64,000 nucleotides of DNA, from assembly GCA_016219005.1 (NCBI GenBank), contig JACRCN010000071.1, forward strand, positions 1 to 64,000, written 5' to 3'. Source of the stretch: Deltaproteobacteria bacterium. Its GTDB lineage: Bacteria > Desulfobacterota > Desulfobacteria > Desulfobacterales > SpSt-501. Numbering within the stretch: the first letter of the stretch is position 1; each line of letters starts with the position of its first letter. The notes under the pieces were generated by a model. It saw only the letters and a list, made by a program, of their open reading frames with translations, was not told the origin of the DNA and did not search any database. Positions 25,896-36,100 of the stretch are shown here, in pieces. The translations under genes and the position numbers were made by a program.

Positions 25896-27329
25896 TCACT
25901 GTGGTTTGCTGCGCGTGATGGTATCCAGCCGTTCTTGGAGCGTCCTGGCCTTTTGCAGGTTCCTGCTTACGTCCTTGTAAGCCGGATCAAGAGCGTTCAC
26001 GAGTTCCCACTCCCGAATGGCATCCGTCAGTTTTTCATTCTGGAAAGATGTCAGGCCCTTGTTGTAGTGCTCCTCCTTGAAGGAGTCTTCGCTCTTTCGG
26101 ATATAGTCCGAGCACTTGTCGCAGCTTCGATTGTAAGCGAGAGAAGACTTGAAGTTCTCGACGGCCTGCAAATAGGATTTCTGCTCGAAGGACTTCACCC
26201 CCAGCTCGAAGTGGGCCTGGGAGATGTACTGCAGGGAAACCGGGTCCTTGGGCTCGACGTTCAGGACCTTCTTGAATTCGGCAATGGCCGCGGGGTAGTT
26301 CTGGTGCTTGTGGAACTCGATTCCCTGCTGGCGGTACCCTCCGACCTGGTTCACCGGTGCGGCCGGGACTGCGACCGGAGCCGGCGCAGGTTTGGCGGGT
26401 TCGGGTTTCATTTCCGGGGCGGGTTCTTTAATTTCGGCCGGCGGCCCCTTGGGCACTTCCGGCGTCGGGGTTTCTGTGCTCACGCTGCCCAGGAACGGGG
26501 CCCCCGGCAGCTGCGGAACCAACAGTTTCCTGCCCGTTTTGAAACCTGCCGTTTCTTTAAGGTTATTGTACTTGGCGATGAGATCTCCCTTGTCCTTGAC
26601 CCCGTAATATTGCTCCGAAAGTTTTGCAAGGGTGTCGCCCGGGCGCGTCGTGTGGGTGGCGTAGCCTTTGACGACCATCACCTCGGGCGGCAGAGGGCCG
26701 CTGCGCTGTTTGGAAAGGGCGGCGGCCTCATCGGGAGTCACAAAGCAGGTGAGGCCTTCGATCACGGGAACCTTGATCGTCTGACCGGCGGTGATCTTGG
26801 TGGCGTCGTCCACTTCATTGTATGCGCCGATCAGATAATGCTTCTGGTAATCCCGGTAATAGCGCTCGGCCACGTGTGACAGCTGCTCCGCGGGCTTGAT
26901 GACATATAGAAAGTATAGCCGCACGCGTTGCGAGTCCAGACGATCTGCTTTCAGCATCTCAACGGCTTCCGGATAATCGGGCTTGTACCGGACGGCGGTC
27001 AAAAATTTCTGCCGTGCCTGAGAGTAGCGGCCCATGCGCTGAAGATCGAGGCCGGCCTTGTAGTTTTCTTCGGCCAGATCGCTCAGCTTTTTCTCGATCT
27101 CGGAGCGTTTGCCCTGGGCGATCTGGTTTTCCGGGTCCACCGTGAGCGCGAGTTTGTAGTTCTCCAGCGCCTCCACCAGCTCGCCCTTTGATTCCTGCTG
27201 CTGGGCTGTGGCCAGATAGCCCGCGGTCATCTTGACTTTGTCAGCGACGGAGTCCTCTTTCTTGACCTCCGACCCTGTACACCCGGCGATCACCAGGAAA
27301 ACAGCGAAGAATACGGCTTGGCTCTTCAT
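25896..27329 (-). CDS. LysM- and TPR-containing lipoprotein
   Basis: A 477-residue probable lipoprotein (signal peptide MKSQAVFFAVFLVIAGC; lipobox VIAGC, Cys17). N-terminal TPR-like repeats (about 40-120) lead to two LysM-type peptidoglycan-binding modules: about 145-195 (YVIKPAEQLSHVAERYYRDYQ...GQTIKVP) and about 225-275 (HTTRPGDTLAKLSEQYYG...GRKLLVPQ). A Pro-rich linker (about 290-325) is followed by further TPRs (YRQQGIEFHKHQNYPAAIAEFKKVL and onward). It would tether an envelope complex to peptidoglycan. It lies 7 bp downstream of a LysM-deacetylase gene, so the two work together. It is convergent with the HTH gene. Confidence 0.85.
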   Translation of the reverse strand: MKSQAVFFAVFLVIAGCTGSEVKKEDSVADKVKMTAGYLATAQQQESKGELVEALENYKLALTVDPENQIAQGKRSEIEKKLSDLAEENYKAGLDLQRMGRYSQARQKFLTAVRYKPDYPEAVEMLKADRLDSQRVRLYFLYVIKPAEQLSHVAERYYRDYQKHYLIGAYNEVDDATKITAGQTIKVPVIEGLTCFVTPDEAAALSKQRSGPLPPEVMVVKGYATHTTRPGDTLAKLSEQYYGVKDKGDLIAKYNNLKETAGFKTGRKLLVPQLPGAPFLGSVSTETPTPEVPKGPPAEIKEPAPEMKPEPAKPAPAPVAVPAAPVNQVGGYRQQGIEFHKHQNYPAAIAEFKKVLNVEPKDPVSLQYISQAHFELGVKSFEQKSYLQAVENFKSSLAYNRSCDKCSDYIRKSEDSFKEEHYNKGLTSFQNEKLTDAIREWELVNALDPAYKDVSRNLQKARTLQERLDTITRSKPQ

Positions 27330-27336
27330 AGCGCAC

Positions 27337-28377
27337 TCATTTCAGCGGAATGGGGTTAAATGTCTTCAGGCGTTTGGTAAAAGTTGCCATGTCCCGCTCC
27401 AGGATCTGATCTCTCTTCAAGGTGAGCGCGTTGGCAAAAAAAGGATTCCCCCCTCTTTTCACCGACATCGCCAGTTTATATCCGGTCTGTTTTGACGCGG
27501 CAACTATTTTTTGGTCGTAGTTGCCGTAAGGATAGGCGAGCATCCAGGTGTCTTGCCCCAACCTGCGATCGATGATTTGCTTTGAGCCGGTCAGCTCCTT
27601 TTCGACGCGTGCGGCGTAATCGGCTTTGGATTCTCCCTCCCTGGGCAGGGTCAGGTCACTGTGGGTTATCGTATGGGAGCCGATCGCAAACCCGCCCTGC
27701 TTCATTTCCATGAGCTGATTCCATGTCAGGGCTATCGGTGCCACATCGATCAGCTCGGTGTAGATGAACAGGGTTGCCGTAAAACCGTTTTCGCGCAAAA
27801 TCGGATAGGCAATGTCGTAGACCGAACGGTAGCCGTCGTCTATCGTGATCAACACGGATTGCTTCGGCAGGGGCTGCCGGTATTCCAAGAAAGCCAGCAG
27901 CTCTTCCGGCGTGAGGGCGTGGTAGCCGTTTTCTTTGAGATAGCGCATCTGCTGTTTGAAGGCAGCGGTGGGCGTGCACAAGGGAGACTGACAGTCATCG
28001 GAGAACCGGTGGTAAGTGAGTATCGGCACGGTCTGATATCCGTCCGCATAAACCCCTGCCTTGTTGGGCCGCTTCAGCGGAATCACCACCTGCTCGCCCC
28101 CGCGGAAGCGGGCGCCCGGGTTGGCCTCCGCGATCATCCAGGCCTTCCCGCTGTCCCCCAGAAATCGTCCGGCCAGATGGGAGGCAGATTCGTCTGCATC
28201 GAGGCGCAGAACGATGTAATCACTGGACGTGTAAACCGGGGGTGCGGCCGGCTGTGTAACGGCAATAGGCCTGACACACCCTGAAACCGCCACAAGCATC
28301 GCTGCGACAGCAACCCAGGTCGGGGAGATGGATCTCGGAGTGGTGCGGAGCCGGGAAATGCGGGAGAGAATCAACAT
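27337..28377 (-). CDS. LysM-polysaccharide deacetylase lipoprotein
   Basis: A 346-residue envelope NodB-type carbohydrate esterase. A hydrophobic stretch ends in the lipobox VAVSGC, then a LysM-like module (YIVLRLDADESASHLAGRFLGD...EQVVIPLKRPN), then the deacetylase domain: VPILTYHRFSDD, VLITIDDGYRSVYDIAYPIL (motif TxDDG, metal/catalytic Asp) and SHTITHSDLT (metal-binding H-x3-H). LAYPYGNYD is the usual later motif. Expected to remove acetyl groups from peptidoglycan or a surface polysaccharide. The start is uncertain (28377 gives a long n-region; the frame is open to 28485). It overlaps no neighbour and precedes the LysM/TPR lipoprotein by 7 bp. Confidence 0.85.
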   Translation of the reverse strand: MLILSRISRLRTTPRSISPTWVAVAAMLVAVSGCVRPIAVTQPAAPPVYTSSDYIVLRLDADESASHLAGRFLGDSGKAWMIAEANPGARFRGGEQVVIPLKRPNKAGVYADGYQTVPILTYHRFSDDCQSPLCTPTAAFKQQMRYLKENGYHALTPEELLAFLEYRQPLPKQSVLITIDDGYRSVYDIAYPILRENGFTATLFIYTELIDVAPIALTWNQLMEMKQGGFAIGSHTITHSDLTLPREGESKADYAARVEKELTGSKQIIDRRLGQDTWMLAYPYGNYDQKIVAASKQTGYKLAMSVKRGGNPFFANALTLKRDQILERDMATFTKRLKTFNPIPLK

Positions 28378-28558
28378 CTGTTTGCCCTGCGCTGATGCTG
28401 CATGGGGAACTCCGGACGTTGCTGCTTGTCGGATACGGGAAGCCGCTTTTCCGTTTGTCATCCTGCCCGAGCCAAACGTGCGCAAAACAAAATTCGCTTT
28501 ACAGACGTGAAAACCCTAAACTCAGCATGGCCCTTGAAATCAGCCGCAAAGGCAGTGC

Positions 28559-28587
28559 TTGACAAGGATCATCGCAAATCATAGGGT
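28559..28587 (+). promoter_or_regulatory. Candidate promoter for the sensor/Ser-Thr kinase pair
   Basis: A consensus TTGACA (28559-28564) and a weak TAGGGT (28582-28587) are 17 bp apart, about 80 bases before the ATG at 28668. It lies in the 290-bp divergent gap 28378-28667, which shows no other feature. Confidence 0.4.
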
Positions 28588-28667
28588 TAACCGGCGCAAC
28601 GGACCATCAACTCTTCCTTTATCAGCTTTTTCAAGCCTCTGAAAGGCCGTTTTTCGGGGGTCGGCTC

Positions 28668-29558
28668 ATGAAAGTGGGTGCCGGTATGAGTCATCTGCAG
28701 AAGATCAAGGCAACGTTTGCGTCCTACCCTTTTGTGGCGGTGTTTTTCACTTGGGGGCTCATCCTGGCGGTGGCCTACGGTTTGCTGTCTCTGCATCTGG
28801 CCTATCAAACCGACCAAGCCAGGAAGGGCGGCATCGAAATGATCCAGGTGCTTTCGAGGAAGATCGGCCTTCCGTTGCTCGAAAAAAACACCGATCTTCT
28901 TCAATCGGCCGTGACCGAGGTCGGGCAAAAACCGGGGGTTCTTTTGACCTGGGTGGTTGATCACCAGAATAAGGTGGTCGCCTTTGCCGGAAACAACCAG
29001 ATCCTGCCGCTTGCCAGGGACGCGGATAGCAGGGCCGGGGACGTGGACATCTGGCAGGCGGAATCCGCCGTTCCACCTACCTATTTCAACCTGGTGTCGG
29101 CCGTCACCTACTCGGGTATCCGCATCGGCAGAATCTTTCTGACGATCGCGCCGGAGGTAAGAAGCGACCCCCAGGCACAATTCATGCGGCTCGTTGTGCT
29201 GAGCGGGCTTTTCATGCTGGTTCTGGTTGCGGCGTTCTATCACCGGCAGCTGGCCACGGTCGCTTCACGGGTTTCCGGCATTTTGCACCCGCGCGATCCG
29301 GAAACGCTGGATCTGTCCGGATCGGAGGTGACCTGTCCCTTGTGCGGCATGCCGCAGCCTCTGTCCCAGGGTGTTTTTGAGCATGGCGAGACCGATACGC
29401 TTGTGCTTCGAACCCCGCCCGGCGCGGATTCCAGCGGCAAGCGAACCGGGACAGGGAAAATTTTCCTCCATGAAATGGGAGACCGAAAGGACCTGGCATG
29501 GATCCGGCAGCGCATCATCCTGCGCTGCACCGACATCATCCGTCTGCTTTCCAAGTGA
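28668..29558 (+). CDS. Membrane sensor-domain protein with CxxC motif, partner of Ser/Thr kinase
   Basis: A 296-residue protein with two membrane helices (about 21-45 and 172-191) flanking an extracytoplasmic domain of about 125 residues, then a cytoplasmic tail with a single knuckle-like CPLCGMP (Cys223, Cys226). The extracytoplasmic domain is homologous to that of the next gene's kinase: WVVDHQNKVVAFAG versus AIVDHQNQVLTRTG, and AVTYSGIRIGRIFLTI versus PVTYSNIGIGKVMLVF. The fold looks like a small single-Cache-type sensor (inference). It lacks any catalytic domain. Located 28 bp before the kinase; the two may form a hetero-oligomeric receptor. Confidence 0.65.
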   Translation: MKVGAGMSHLQKIKATFASYPFVAVFFTWGLILAVAYGLLSLHLAYQTDQARKGGIEMIQVLSRKIGLPLLEKNTDLLQSAVTEVGQKPGVLLTWVVDHQNKVVAFAGNNQILPLARDADSRAGDVDIWQAESAVPPTYFNLVSAVTYSGIRIGRIFLTIAPEVRSDPQAQFMRLVVLSGLFMLVLVAAFYHRQLATVASRVSGILHPRDPETLDLSGSEVTCPLCGMPQPLSQGVFEHGETDTLVLRTPPGADSSGKRTGTGKIFLHEMGDRKDLAWIRQRIILRCTDIIRLLSK

Positions 29559-29586
29559 ACCTACCCTTTAGGAAAGAGGTGCCACC

Positions 29587-31215
29587 ATGTCTGCTGTGGA
29601 TATGGCGACGATGACGCTGGTGAAGCTGAAAGAATACACCAGTACGACATTCGTGAAGGCGACGCGAGGTATCATACGATCCGAGTTCATGCGGCGCAGC
29701 CGGAAGGCTTTTCTGGTGTGCCTTATGATCGGTGTCGCCGCGCATGCCGCCGGCTTTTTGTTTTATCGATCCACAGCGATCCGAGCCCGCGATGCCTTCT
29801 ACCAGCGGGGGGCGGCCGCCACGCGCAACCTTGCGAATGAATGCCGTCCGTTTGTGTTGGAGAAGGATGTCTTGATGCTGAATGTGGCGCTGCGTTCGGC
29901 AGAAAAAGCCGACGGTTTAGTCTATGCCGCGATAGTGGATCATCAAAACCAGGTGCTGACACGGACCGGCCCGGAGGAATTGACCCGCACATTGCTGCCG
30001 CTGTACGACCAGGCCGCGACCGGATCGCTGGACGGGACCGGGTTCACAGATCTCATCACTCCGGGTGCACAACCGCTCACGCTTTTTTCCCGGCCCGTTA
30101 CGTATTCGAATATCGGCATCGGCAAGGTAATGCTGGTGTTTTCGGCCGAGCCGCTGCAGCAGGCGTTGTCGGGCTTGCGCGCCACCTATTTGACCGTCAC
30201 CACGGCGGTCACCTTGCTGCTGGTCGGCGTGCTGCTGGGGCTAGACCGCCGCCAGAAGAAGAAATCCCTGGACCTGATCCAGCGGCTGGGGACACTCGAT
30301 ACGATCGGCCCGTATCACCTGATTTCAAAGGCCGCTGCCGGTGGGATGGCGGAGCTGTATCTGGCCGACTATGTCCGCGAGGACGGCTTCCGGCGGCGGG
30401 TTGCGGTCAAGAGAATTCTCCCGCATTTTGCCGCGCACGAGGACTTCGCGCACATGTTCATCCGGGAGGCCCGACTGGCGGCCTTGTTGCAGCACCCCAA
30501 CATTGTCCAGGTCATTGATTACGGGAAAATTTCGGATGTCTCATTCATCGCCATGGAGTACATCGACGGCAAGAACCTCGGCGAGATCATATCCGGGATG
30601 AGGGCGGGGGTGCCCATCGAACCGGCCGTGTTTATTTTTTCGGAAATCTGCAAGGGGCTGGAGCATTCGCACACGAAAGCCGACGACCAGACCGGGGCAA
30701 GCCTGAACATCGTTCACCGGGACATCAGCCCGCAGAACATCCTGGTGTCCTACCAGGGGGAAGTCAAAATCAGCGATTTCGGAATTTCCAAGGCGCGGTC
30801 CGAACCCAGCCTCACGCAGGCCGGTGTGCTCAAGGGCAAGCTGATGTATCTGGCGCCGGAGCAACTGACCGGGGAGGATGTCGACCACCGGCTGGACATC
30901 TATGCGCTAGGGCTCGTCTTCTATGAAGTGCTCACGGGGCAGGCGGCCTATCGGTTCGATAACGAGATCGAAGCCTTTCGGAGCATTCCGTCGGTGCGCG
31001 TCGAGCCATTGAAAATCAGGAATCCCAGAGTTCCGGACGAGCTCGATCGCATCGTAATGAAGTGCCTCGACAAGAACGTGGCGACGCGTTATCAGAGTGC
31101 CGGCGACGTTTACGCGGATCTGGCGGCCTTCAAAAGGGCGCACCAGATTGCGTTTGATGCCGCCGACCTGGCCGCCGTGATGAAGCAGCATTTCAGATCA
31201 GCGGCCCGGGGATGA
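29587..31215 (+). CDS. Receptor Ser/Thr protein kinase with N-terminal sensor
   Basis: A 542-residue membrane kinase of unusual order: membrane helix (about 41-60), extracytoplasmic sensor (about 61-198), second helix (about 200-219), then a C-terminal Hanks-type kinase (about 238-520). Catalytic residues are all present: glycine loop region ISKAAAGGMAELYLA, VAVKR Lys275, alpha-C Glu294, HRD (VHRDISPQNIL, Asp379, Asn384), DFG (SDFGISKA, Asp397) and MYLAPEQL. Most bacterial kinases of this class carry the sensor on the C side of the kinase; here it is N-terminal, like a histidine kinase. The start follows GAAAGAGGTG. Co-transcribed with the sensor paralogue; counteracting phosphatase is probably the convergent FHA-PP2C gene. 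Confidence 0.92.
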   Translation: MSAVDMATMTLVKLKEYTSTTFVKATRGIIRSEFMRRSRKAFLVCLMIGVAAHAAGFLFYRSTAIRARDAFYQRGAAATRNLANECRPFVLEKDVLMLNVALRSAEKADGLVYAAIVDHQNQVLTRTGPEELTRTLLPLYDQAATGSLDGTGFTDLITPGAQPLTLFSRPVTYSNIGIGKVMLVFSAEPLQQALSGLRATYLTVTTAVTLLLVGVLLGLDRRQKKKSLDLIQRLGTLDTIGPYHLISKAAAGGMAELYLADYVREDGFRRRVAVKRILPHFAAHEDFAHMFIREARLAALLQHPNIVQVIDYGKISDVSFIAMEYIDGKNLGEIISGMRAGVPIEPAVFIFSEICKGLEHSHTKADDQTGASLNIVHRDISPQNILVSYQGEVKISDFGISKARSEPSLTQAGVLKGKLMYLAPEQLTGEDVDHRLDIYALGLVFYEVLTGQAAYRFDNEIEAFRSIPSVRVEPLKIRNPRVPDELDRIVMKCLDKNVATRYQSAGDVYADLAAFKRAHQIAFDAADLAAVMKQHFRSAARG

Positions 31216-31230
31216 AAGGGCATTCACGGA

Positions 31231-31382
31231 TTTAGCAGGCTTTTGAAAAACAAGCGTCAGGCCGTCAGCCAAGGCGCACGGCGTTTTGGAAAGCGCGGCA
31301 ACTTCATAATATGTGAGCATTTACAAAAGCCGTGCAACGCCGGATCACGGCGTGAGGCGCTGTTTTTCAAAAGCCTGCTAAA
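31231..31382. repeat. Dispersed palindromic repeat, family 1, copy B (152 bp, perfect 22-bp ends)
   Basis: Begins TTTAGCAGGCTTTTGAAAAA and ends with the exact reverse complement. The interior contains AATATGTGAGCATTTACAAAA followed by GCAACGCCGGATCACGGC, shared almost exactly with copy C at 58.9 kb and, inverted, with copy A at 23.9 kb. It fills the gap between convergent genes and supplies the stop codon of the FHA-PP2C gene (stop at 31378-31380). Confidence 0.75.
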
Positions 31383-33054
31383 TGCCGGGTGCATGATCCA
31401 CCGATAGGCACACCATGGCCACGTCGTCGCTTTGGGGAAAACCGGCGGTATGCTCCGAAATCGCCCGGCTGACCGCCGATAGGAGCGCCTCGGGTCCGCC
31501 TTCGCAGCTTGAAGCGATCACGCGTTTCAGTTGCTCTGCGCCGAACAGGGTGCCATCCTTGTTCATGGCCTCCGTGACCCCATCGGTGTAAAGGATGACG
31601 CTGTCCCCGGCTTGCACTATGTGCTCCGTCTCGCCGTATGGGGTGTCTGGGTAGGCTCCCAGGGGAATGTTGCGCTTGATCTGGAGTTCGGAGACCGTAC
31701 CGTTGCTTGAGCGCCGCAAGGGCGGCGGGTGGCCGGCCGAGGAGATCGTCAGCCTTCGCTTTTCCGGCTCGAGGACCATCAGGGCCAGGGTGACGAACAT
31801 GCCGCTCTCCATTTCTTCGGACAGGGAGCGGTTCAACTCGGTCAGGACAGCCCCGGGCGACAGGCATCCACGGGCATGGAACCGCATTTCACTGCTCAAC
31901 TTGGCCATGTAGAGCGCCGCGGAAACCCCCTTGCCCGCGACATCCCCGACGGTGATTCCGATCGCGCTGTCCGAGATCTGGACGAAATCGTAGTAATCCC
32001 CCCCGATATGCCGGGCCGCCAAATAGCTTTGGGCAAAGCGGTAGCCGATCATCTTCGGCGATGCTTTCGGCAGGAAGCTGTGCTGGATTTTTTCGGCCAA
32101 CTGTAAATCTTTTTGGAAAAGTATCTGGGCCATCAGCTGAGCATGCAGTCGGGCTTTGCCGAAAGCCAGGGCCGTATGCCCGGCAATCCCCAGAAAAAGG
32201 GCCATGTCGGCCTTTGAAAACTGGTTCTTGGGGTTTGAGCTGTCCAACTGGATCAGGCCCAGGACGGTGTCTTCACAGATCATGGGCGCGCACATCACGG
32301 TGCGCAGCCCGAAACGCACGACCGTGTGCTGGGAATCGAAGCGCTGGTCGCCGCTGACATCGGCGCTGAGCACAGCGCTGCGGGTGCCGACGACCTCTTT
32401 GGCCAGGGAACGGCTGATGGACATTTGGTGCTGAGCCCCCGGGCGGGCCAGGGCCGCCACCGGGTGCAGGTTGGAGCCGTCCGGTTCGCACACCATGATG
32501 CAGCCGCGTTCGGCCTCCGGGAATACATCCAACAGTTTTTCCATGACCTTTGGGAAAAGCTTCTCGGCCTCAATCACATTGCCGAGTATCTCAGCCACTT
32601 CCGATAGAAGCCGCAAGCGCTTGATCATCAGTTCGCTAGCGTCTTTTTCAAGCCCCTTCGGTAGCAATTGTTCGATGTGATCGTCCACCGACACGTTCTC
32701 GATGATCGGCGCACGCTTGTCACCGGTGTCCCAGGTGACATTCACTTGAGATGCCATCGCCTCTGCGGGCTCAACGCTGAAGGTAACCCTCAGGTCGCCC
32801 AGGCGGATGGCATCGCCGTCCTGGATGGATGCACTCGCTCGGACCGGCGTGTCGTTGACAAAGGTGCCGTTTGAGCTGCCGAGATCAGTGATCCTCCAAT
32901 GGCCATCGGAAAGTTCTATCTTGGCGTGTTGCCGTGATAACGTCTTTTCTTCAAACTGCAGGTCCGCGCTTCGGCTGCGGCCGATAACGGCTTCGCCTTT
33001 CAATGAAATGGTCGCACCGGACTGCAGACCCGTCAGGATCTTGAGAGTAGGCAT
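31378..33054 (-). CDS. FHA-GAF-SpoIIE (PP2C-type) protein phosphatase
   Basis: A 558-residue signalling protein. FHA domain about 1-95 (VIGRSRSADLQF, LSRQHAKI, LGSSNGTFVND), which binds phosphothreonine. GAF domain about 150-315 (ADVSGDQRFDSQ, RTVMCAPMICEDTVLGLIQLD). SpoIIE/PP2C-like phosphatase about 340-555: GGDYYDFVQISDSAIGITVGDVAGKGVSAAL, LTISSAGHPPPL, VILYTDGVTEAMN and DDVAMVCL give the metal-binding aspartates. FHA plus phosphatase suggests it docks on a phosphorylated kinase such as the convergent Ser/Thr kinase and resets it or a substrate. The ATG at 33054 begins the FHA fold directly; the frame extends to 33153 without matching content. Confidence 0.92.
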   Translation of the reverse strand: MPTLKILTGLQSGATISLKGEAVIGRSRSADLQFEEKTLSRQHAKIELSDGHWRITDLGSSNGTFVNDTPVRASASIQDGDAIRLGDLRVTFSVEPAEAMASQVNVTWDTGDKRAPIIENVSVDDHIEQLLPKGLEKDASELMIKRLRLLSEVAEILGNVIEAEKLFPKVMEKLLDVFPEAERGCIMVCEPDGSNLHPVAALARPGAQHQMSISRSLAKEVVGTRSAVLSADVSGDQRFDSQHTVVRFGLRTVMCAPMICEDTVLGLIQLDSSNPKNQFSKADMALFLGIAGHTALAFGKARLHAQLMAQILFQKDLQLAEKIQHSFLPKASPKMIGYRFAQSYLAARHIGGDYYDFVQISDSAIGITVGDVAGKGVSAALYMAKLSSEMRFHARGCLSPGAVLTELNRSLSEEMESGMFVTLALMVLEPEKRRLTISSAGHPPPLRRSSNGTVSELQIKRNIPLGAYPDTPYGETEHIVQAGDSVILYTDGVTEAMNKDGTLFGAEQLKRVIASSCEGGPEALLSAVSRAISEHTAGFPQSDDVAMVCLSVDHAPGI

Positions 33055-33130
33055 CCGAACACCGAGCCCGTTTTTGGGTGGTTGACTATGGTGATTTATA
33101 TTGTCGTACCGTAAGGCACCTGAAACGAGA

Positions 33131-33190
33131 TGACAAATTTGGCGGCTTCGCAAAAAATCCGACTTCGGCGTTGCGCTTCATTCTGATGAG
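33131..33190. repeat. Dispersed repeat, family 2, copy A
   Basis: Read on the minus strand: GATGAAGCGCAACGCCGAAG then TCGGATTTTTTGCGAAG. It matches two plus-strand copies at about 47.0 and 50.7 kb. It overlaps the final codons and stop of the pseudokinase-protease gene. Confidence 0.6.
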
Positions 33191-36100
33191 CGCTTCAGGC
33201 GCTTGATCCGCTCCCGGACGAAGCCGTACTCGACCCAGTTGTCCAGGAAGGAGGCCAGGGCATCGCGGTAGAAGCGCAGGGCGGTTTTCTTGTCCTTGGC
33301 TCCCTCGGCCCAGAAGCCTGCAGCGGTGAAGCCGCTGATGGCCATCTCCGGGCTTTCTCCGGCCTGCGTGCGCAGCGCTTCCTCGGCCTTCTGCCCGAGG
33401 AGGTATTCGGCAACGGACACAAACCAGGCGTCGCGGGTGCTGCGGCTGTACTCGGTCAGCCGGTCCCGGCTCTCTGCTTCGCGTCCCTGGTGGCGCAGGA
33501 CGCCCGCCGCCAACAGGCCCAGGCTCATCCGCAAGGCATTCGGGCGGCCGCCGGCGTCGAGGAATGCCTGGATGTGCCGCAGGGCCTCCGGGAAGTCTTC
33601 CGCGGCGGCTTCGGTGAAGGCCAGGGTGCCGAGGGCGGCACGATGGTCGGGTTCGAGCTGGAGGATGTTCTGCAGTGCGGCGCGCTTTTCTTCCAGCGAC
33701 AATTCGCCTCCCGCCAGTTTGGCCTCGATCGTCGATAGCTCCTCCTGGCGCTTCCTCTTCGTTTCCAGGGACGCCTGCACGGCCGTATCGAACCGCTGCA
33801 TCCGCAAGCTGTCAGCGGTCCGCTGATCGTGCGCCGGCATGGCGTTGCGGCGCAGTTTGCGGACCTCATCGAGCTTTGCGCGCGTGAGGAAGATTTCCCA
33901 CCCGTCGGGATCGGCGGCGAGGATGGCCTGTTCGAGAAGGGATTCGGCGGCCTCGGGCCTTGCCTGGCGCAGGCGCACGAGCCCGGCGATATAGTGAAGC
34001 CAGCTTTTTTCCGACGGGCTGTACCAGCCGTTCACGGCCGTTTCCACCCCCACCCGCCCTTCCAGCAGCTGGAGCAGGTAGCCCTGGAACTCAGCCGGGC
34101 TTCTCCAGTCGGCGTCGGCCAGCTCTTTGTGGTAGACCTCCCCAGCCTGGCTGCCCGTGAGCCAGTCGATCAGGACCAGCATCAGCCGGGCCTGGTTGTC
34201 CTCGGCATTCATGGACAGGGACTGGGCAAAGCGCTGGCGGGCGCCGCGGAAGTCGTTATTGCAGAAGTGCATCATACCGGCCGCGACGATCATGGAGGGT
34301 TGGAGGCTGCGGCCGAGGTTGTCGTCCGCTGCCGCCATGGCCTCGGCCCAGCGTCCCTGCATGGCGATCTCACGGATTTTGCCCACGGCGGCCTCCATGG
34401 AAAAATCGATCACCCCGTTCCACTTGGCCTGTCCGGCTTTCAGATCGACGAGCAGCTTCACGGCATCCGTGATGGGCAGGGCCAGCCCGATGTCCCACAC
34501 CGGCATGGCGATCGGCACCAGCCCCTGGCTGTAGTCCATGGCCACGGCCGAGACGATCCCGATCACCTTGCCCCGGGTGTCGATCACGGGACCGCCGCTG
34601 TTGCCGCCGTGCAGCGAGGCGTCGATCTGAAACACGTTCTCGAAGGCCCGGCGCACATTGCCGCGCACGACGCTGGCGTTGACTGCGTCCTCCTGGGTGC
34701 GGCTTCCCAGAGGGAAACCCAGGGCGATCACCCGGGTGAGCTTGGGCAGTCGGCGCGGGTCCATGTCGAGGTCCAGCGGCAGCGGGATCAGCCCCTCCGG
34801 CACCCGCGCCACCTTGATCACGGCAAAATCGTCCCGCAGGGGGGAGGTGATGAGCTGCCGTGCGCGCACGGGCGCGTTGGCCACTCCAGAGATTTCGACC
34901 CGCGGGGAGCCATCCGAGCTGTAAGCGGTTTCGGTGAAATAGACATCGGCGAGATCCGCGCCCTCGATCATTCGCCCGGCGCGGTTGAAGGCTTTTGCGC
35001 CCTCGAACCACAGATAAAGGCGGTACCCGAATTTGGCCGCGATGCTGCGGCTCCTCACATATTGCATGGCCCCCGCAAACTGGGGGTCCTCGAGCCAGGG
35101 ACAGACGACATGCCGGCTGGTGAGCAGGTAGCCGTCCCTGTCCACCAGGAAGGCCGTGCCCTCCGCCACGTTGCGGAAGATCGTGGTGCCGCCGGACTCG
35201 ATCCAGTAGTCCACCAGGGTGAACCCGACGGAGCGCGCGTACTGGTTGGCGTAGCCCTCCAGTGCCCCCTCGGCGTCCCGGCGCGGGCGGTCGAGGTAAA
35301 GCCAGGCCGACAGGCCCGCCAGGACAATCACGGCCACGACGGCCGCCAGCACCCGCACGCGTTTCTGAAGGCTTTGGACCAGCCGGGCCGATGTTGCGAC
35401 CGCCTGTGGCGGTTGCGCTTTGATCCGCGCGAGCGAGGAAACGACCTCCGCCATGGACTGCGGCCGCAGGTCCGGGTCATCGGCCAGCATCACGCGCAGC
35501 AGGACGGCCAGCTCATCCGGCACATCGAGATCCTCGATCCGGCCTTCCAGGTTGCCGATCTCGAGGTCGCCCGAGAGCAACTCGACGAAGACCTTGCCGA
35601 GAGACCAGATGTCACTTCGAAAATCGAGCGGCCGCTGGTTGACGATGTCCGGGTGGCAGCCCAGAAGCTGCTTCAACATCGGGGCGGGCCGGTCGAGTTT
35701 GGGGTCGATGAAGCGCGAGAGCTTGTAGTCGATCTTGACCTTGAACTCCCCGTTCGCGCCCCGGACCGCCATGATGTCGTTCAGGATCAGGTGCGGGATG
35801 AAATGCCCGTGCTGGTGCAACACGGTGAGGATTTCGGCCATCTGGCGAAACAGGTCGATCAGCAGCCGTCGATCGGTCAGCCGGCCCGAGGCGAGCAGGG
35901 AACCCCAACTCTCGGTGTCGATCCATTCGCTGATGCGGTACCACAGGCCGTCCTGGGAGCGACGGATAGCGTGGTGGCGGACAAAGCCCTCGTCCGGAAG
36001 CTTTTTCAGTTCCTCGAGCTCGCGCTGCAGCCGGGCGGCCACCTTCTCGTTCACGCCGGAGCGGGGAGTGAACAGGCGGATCATGACGTGCTCGTGGGTG

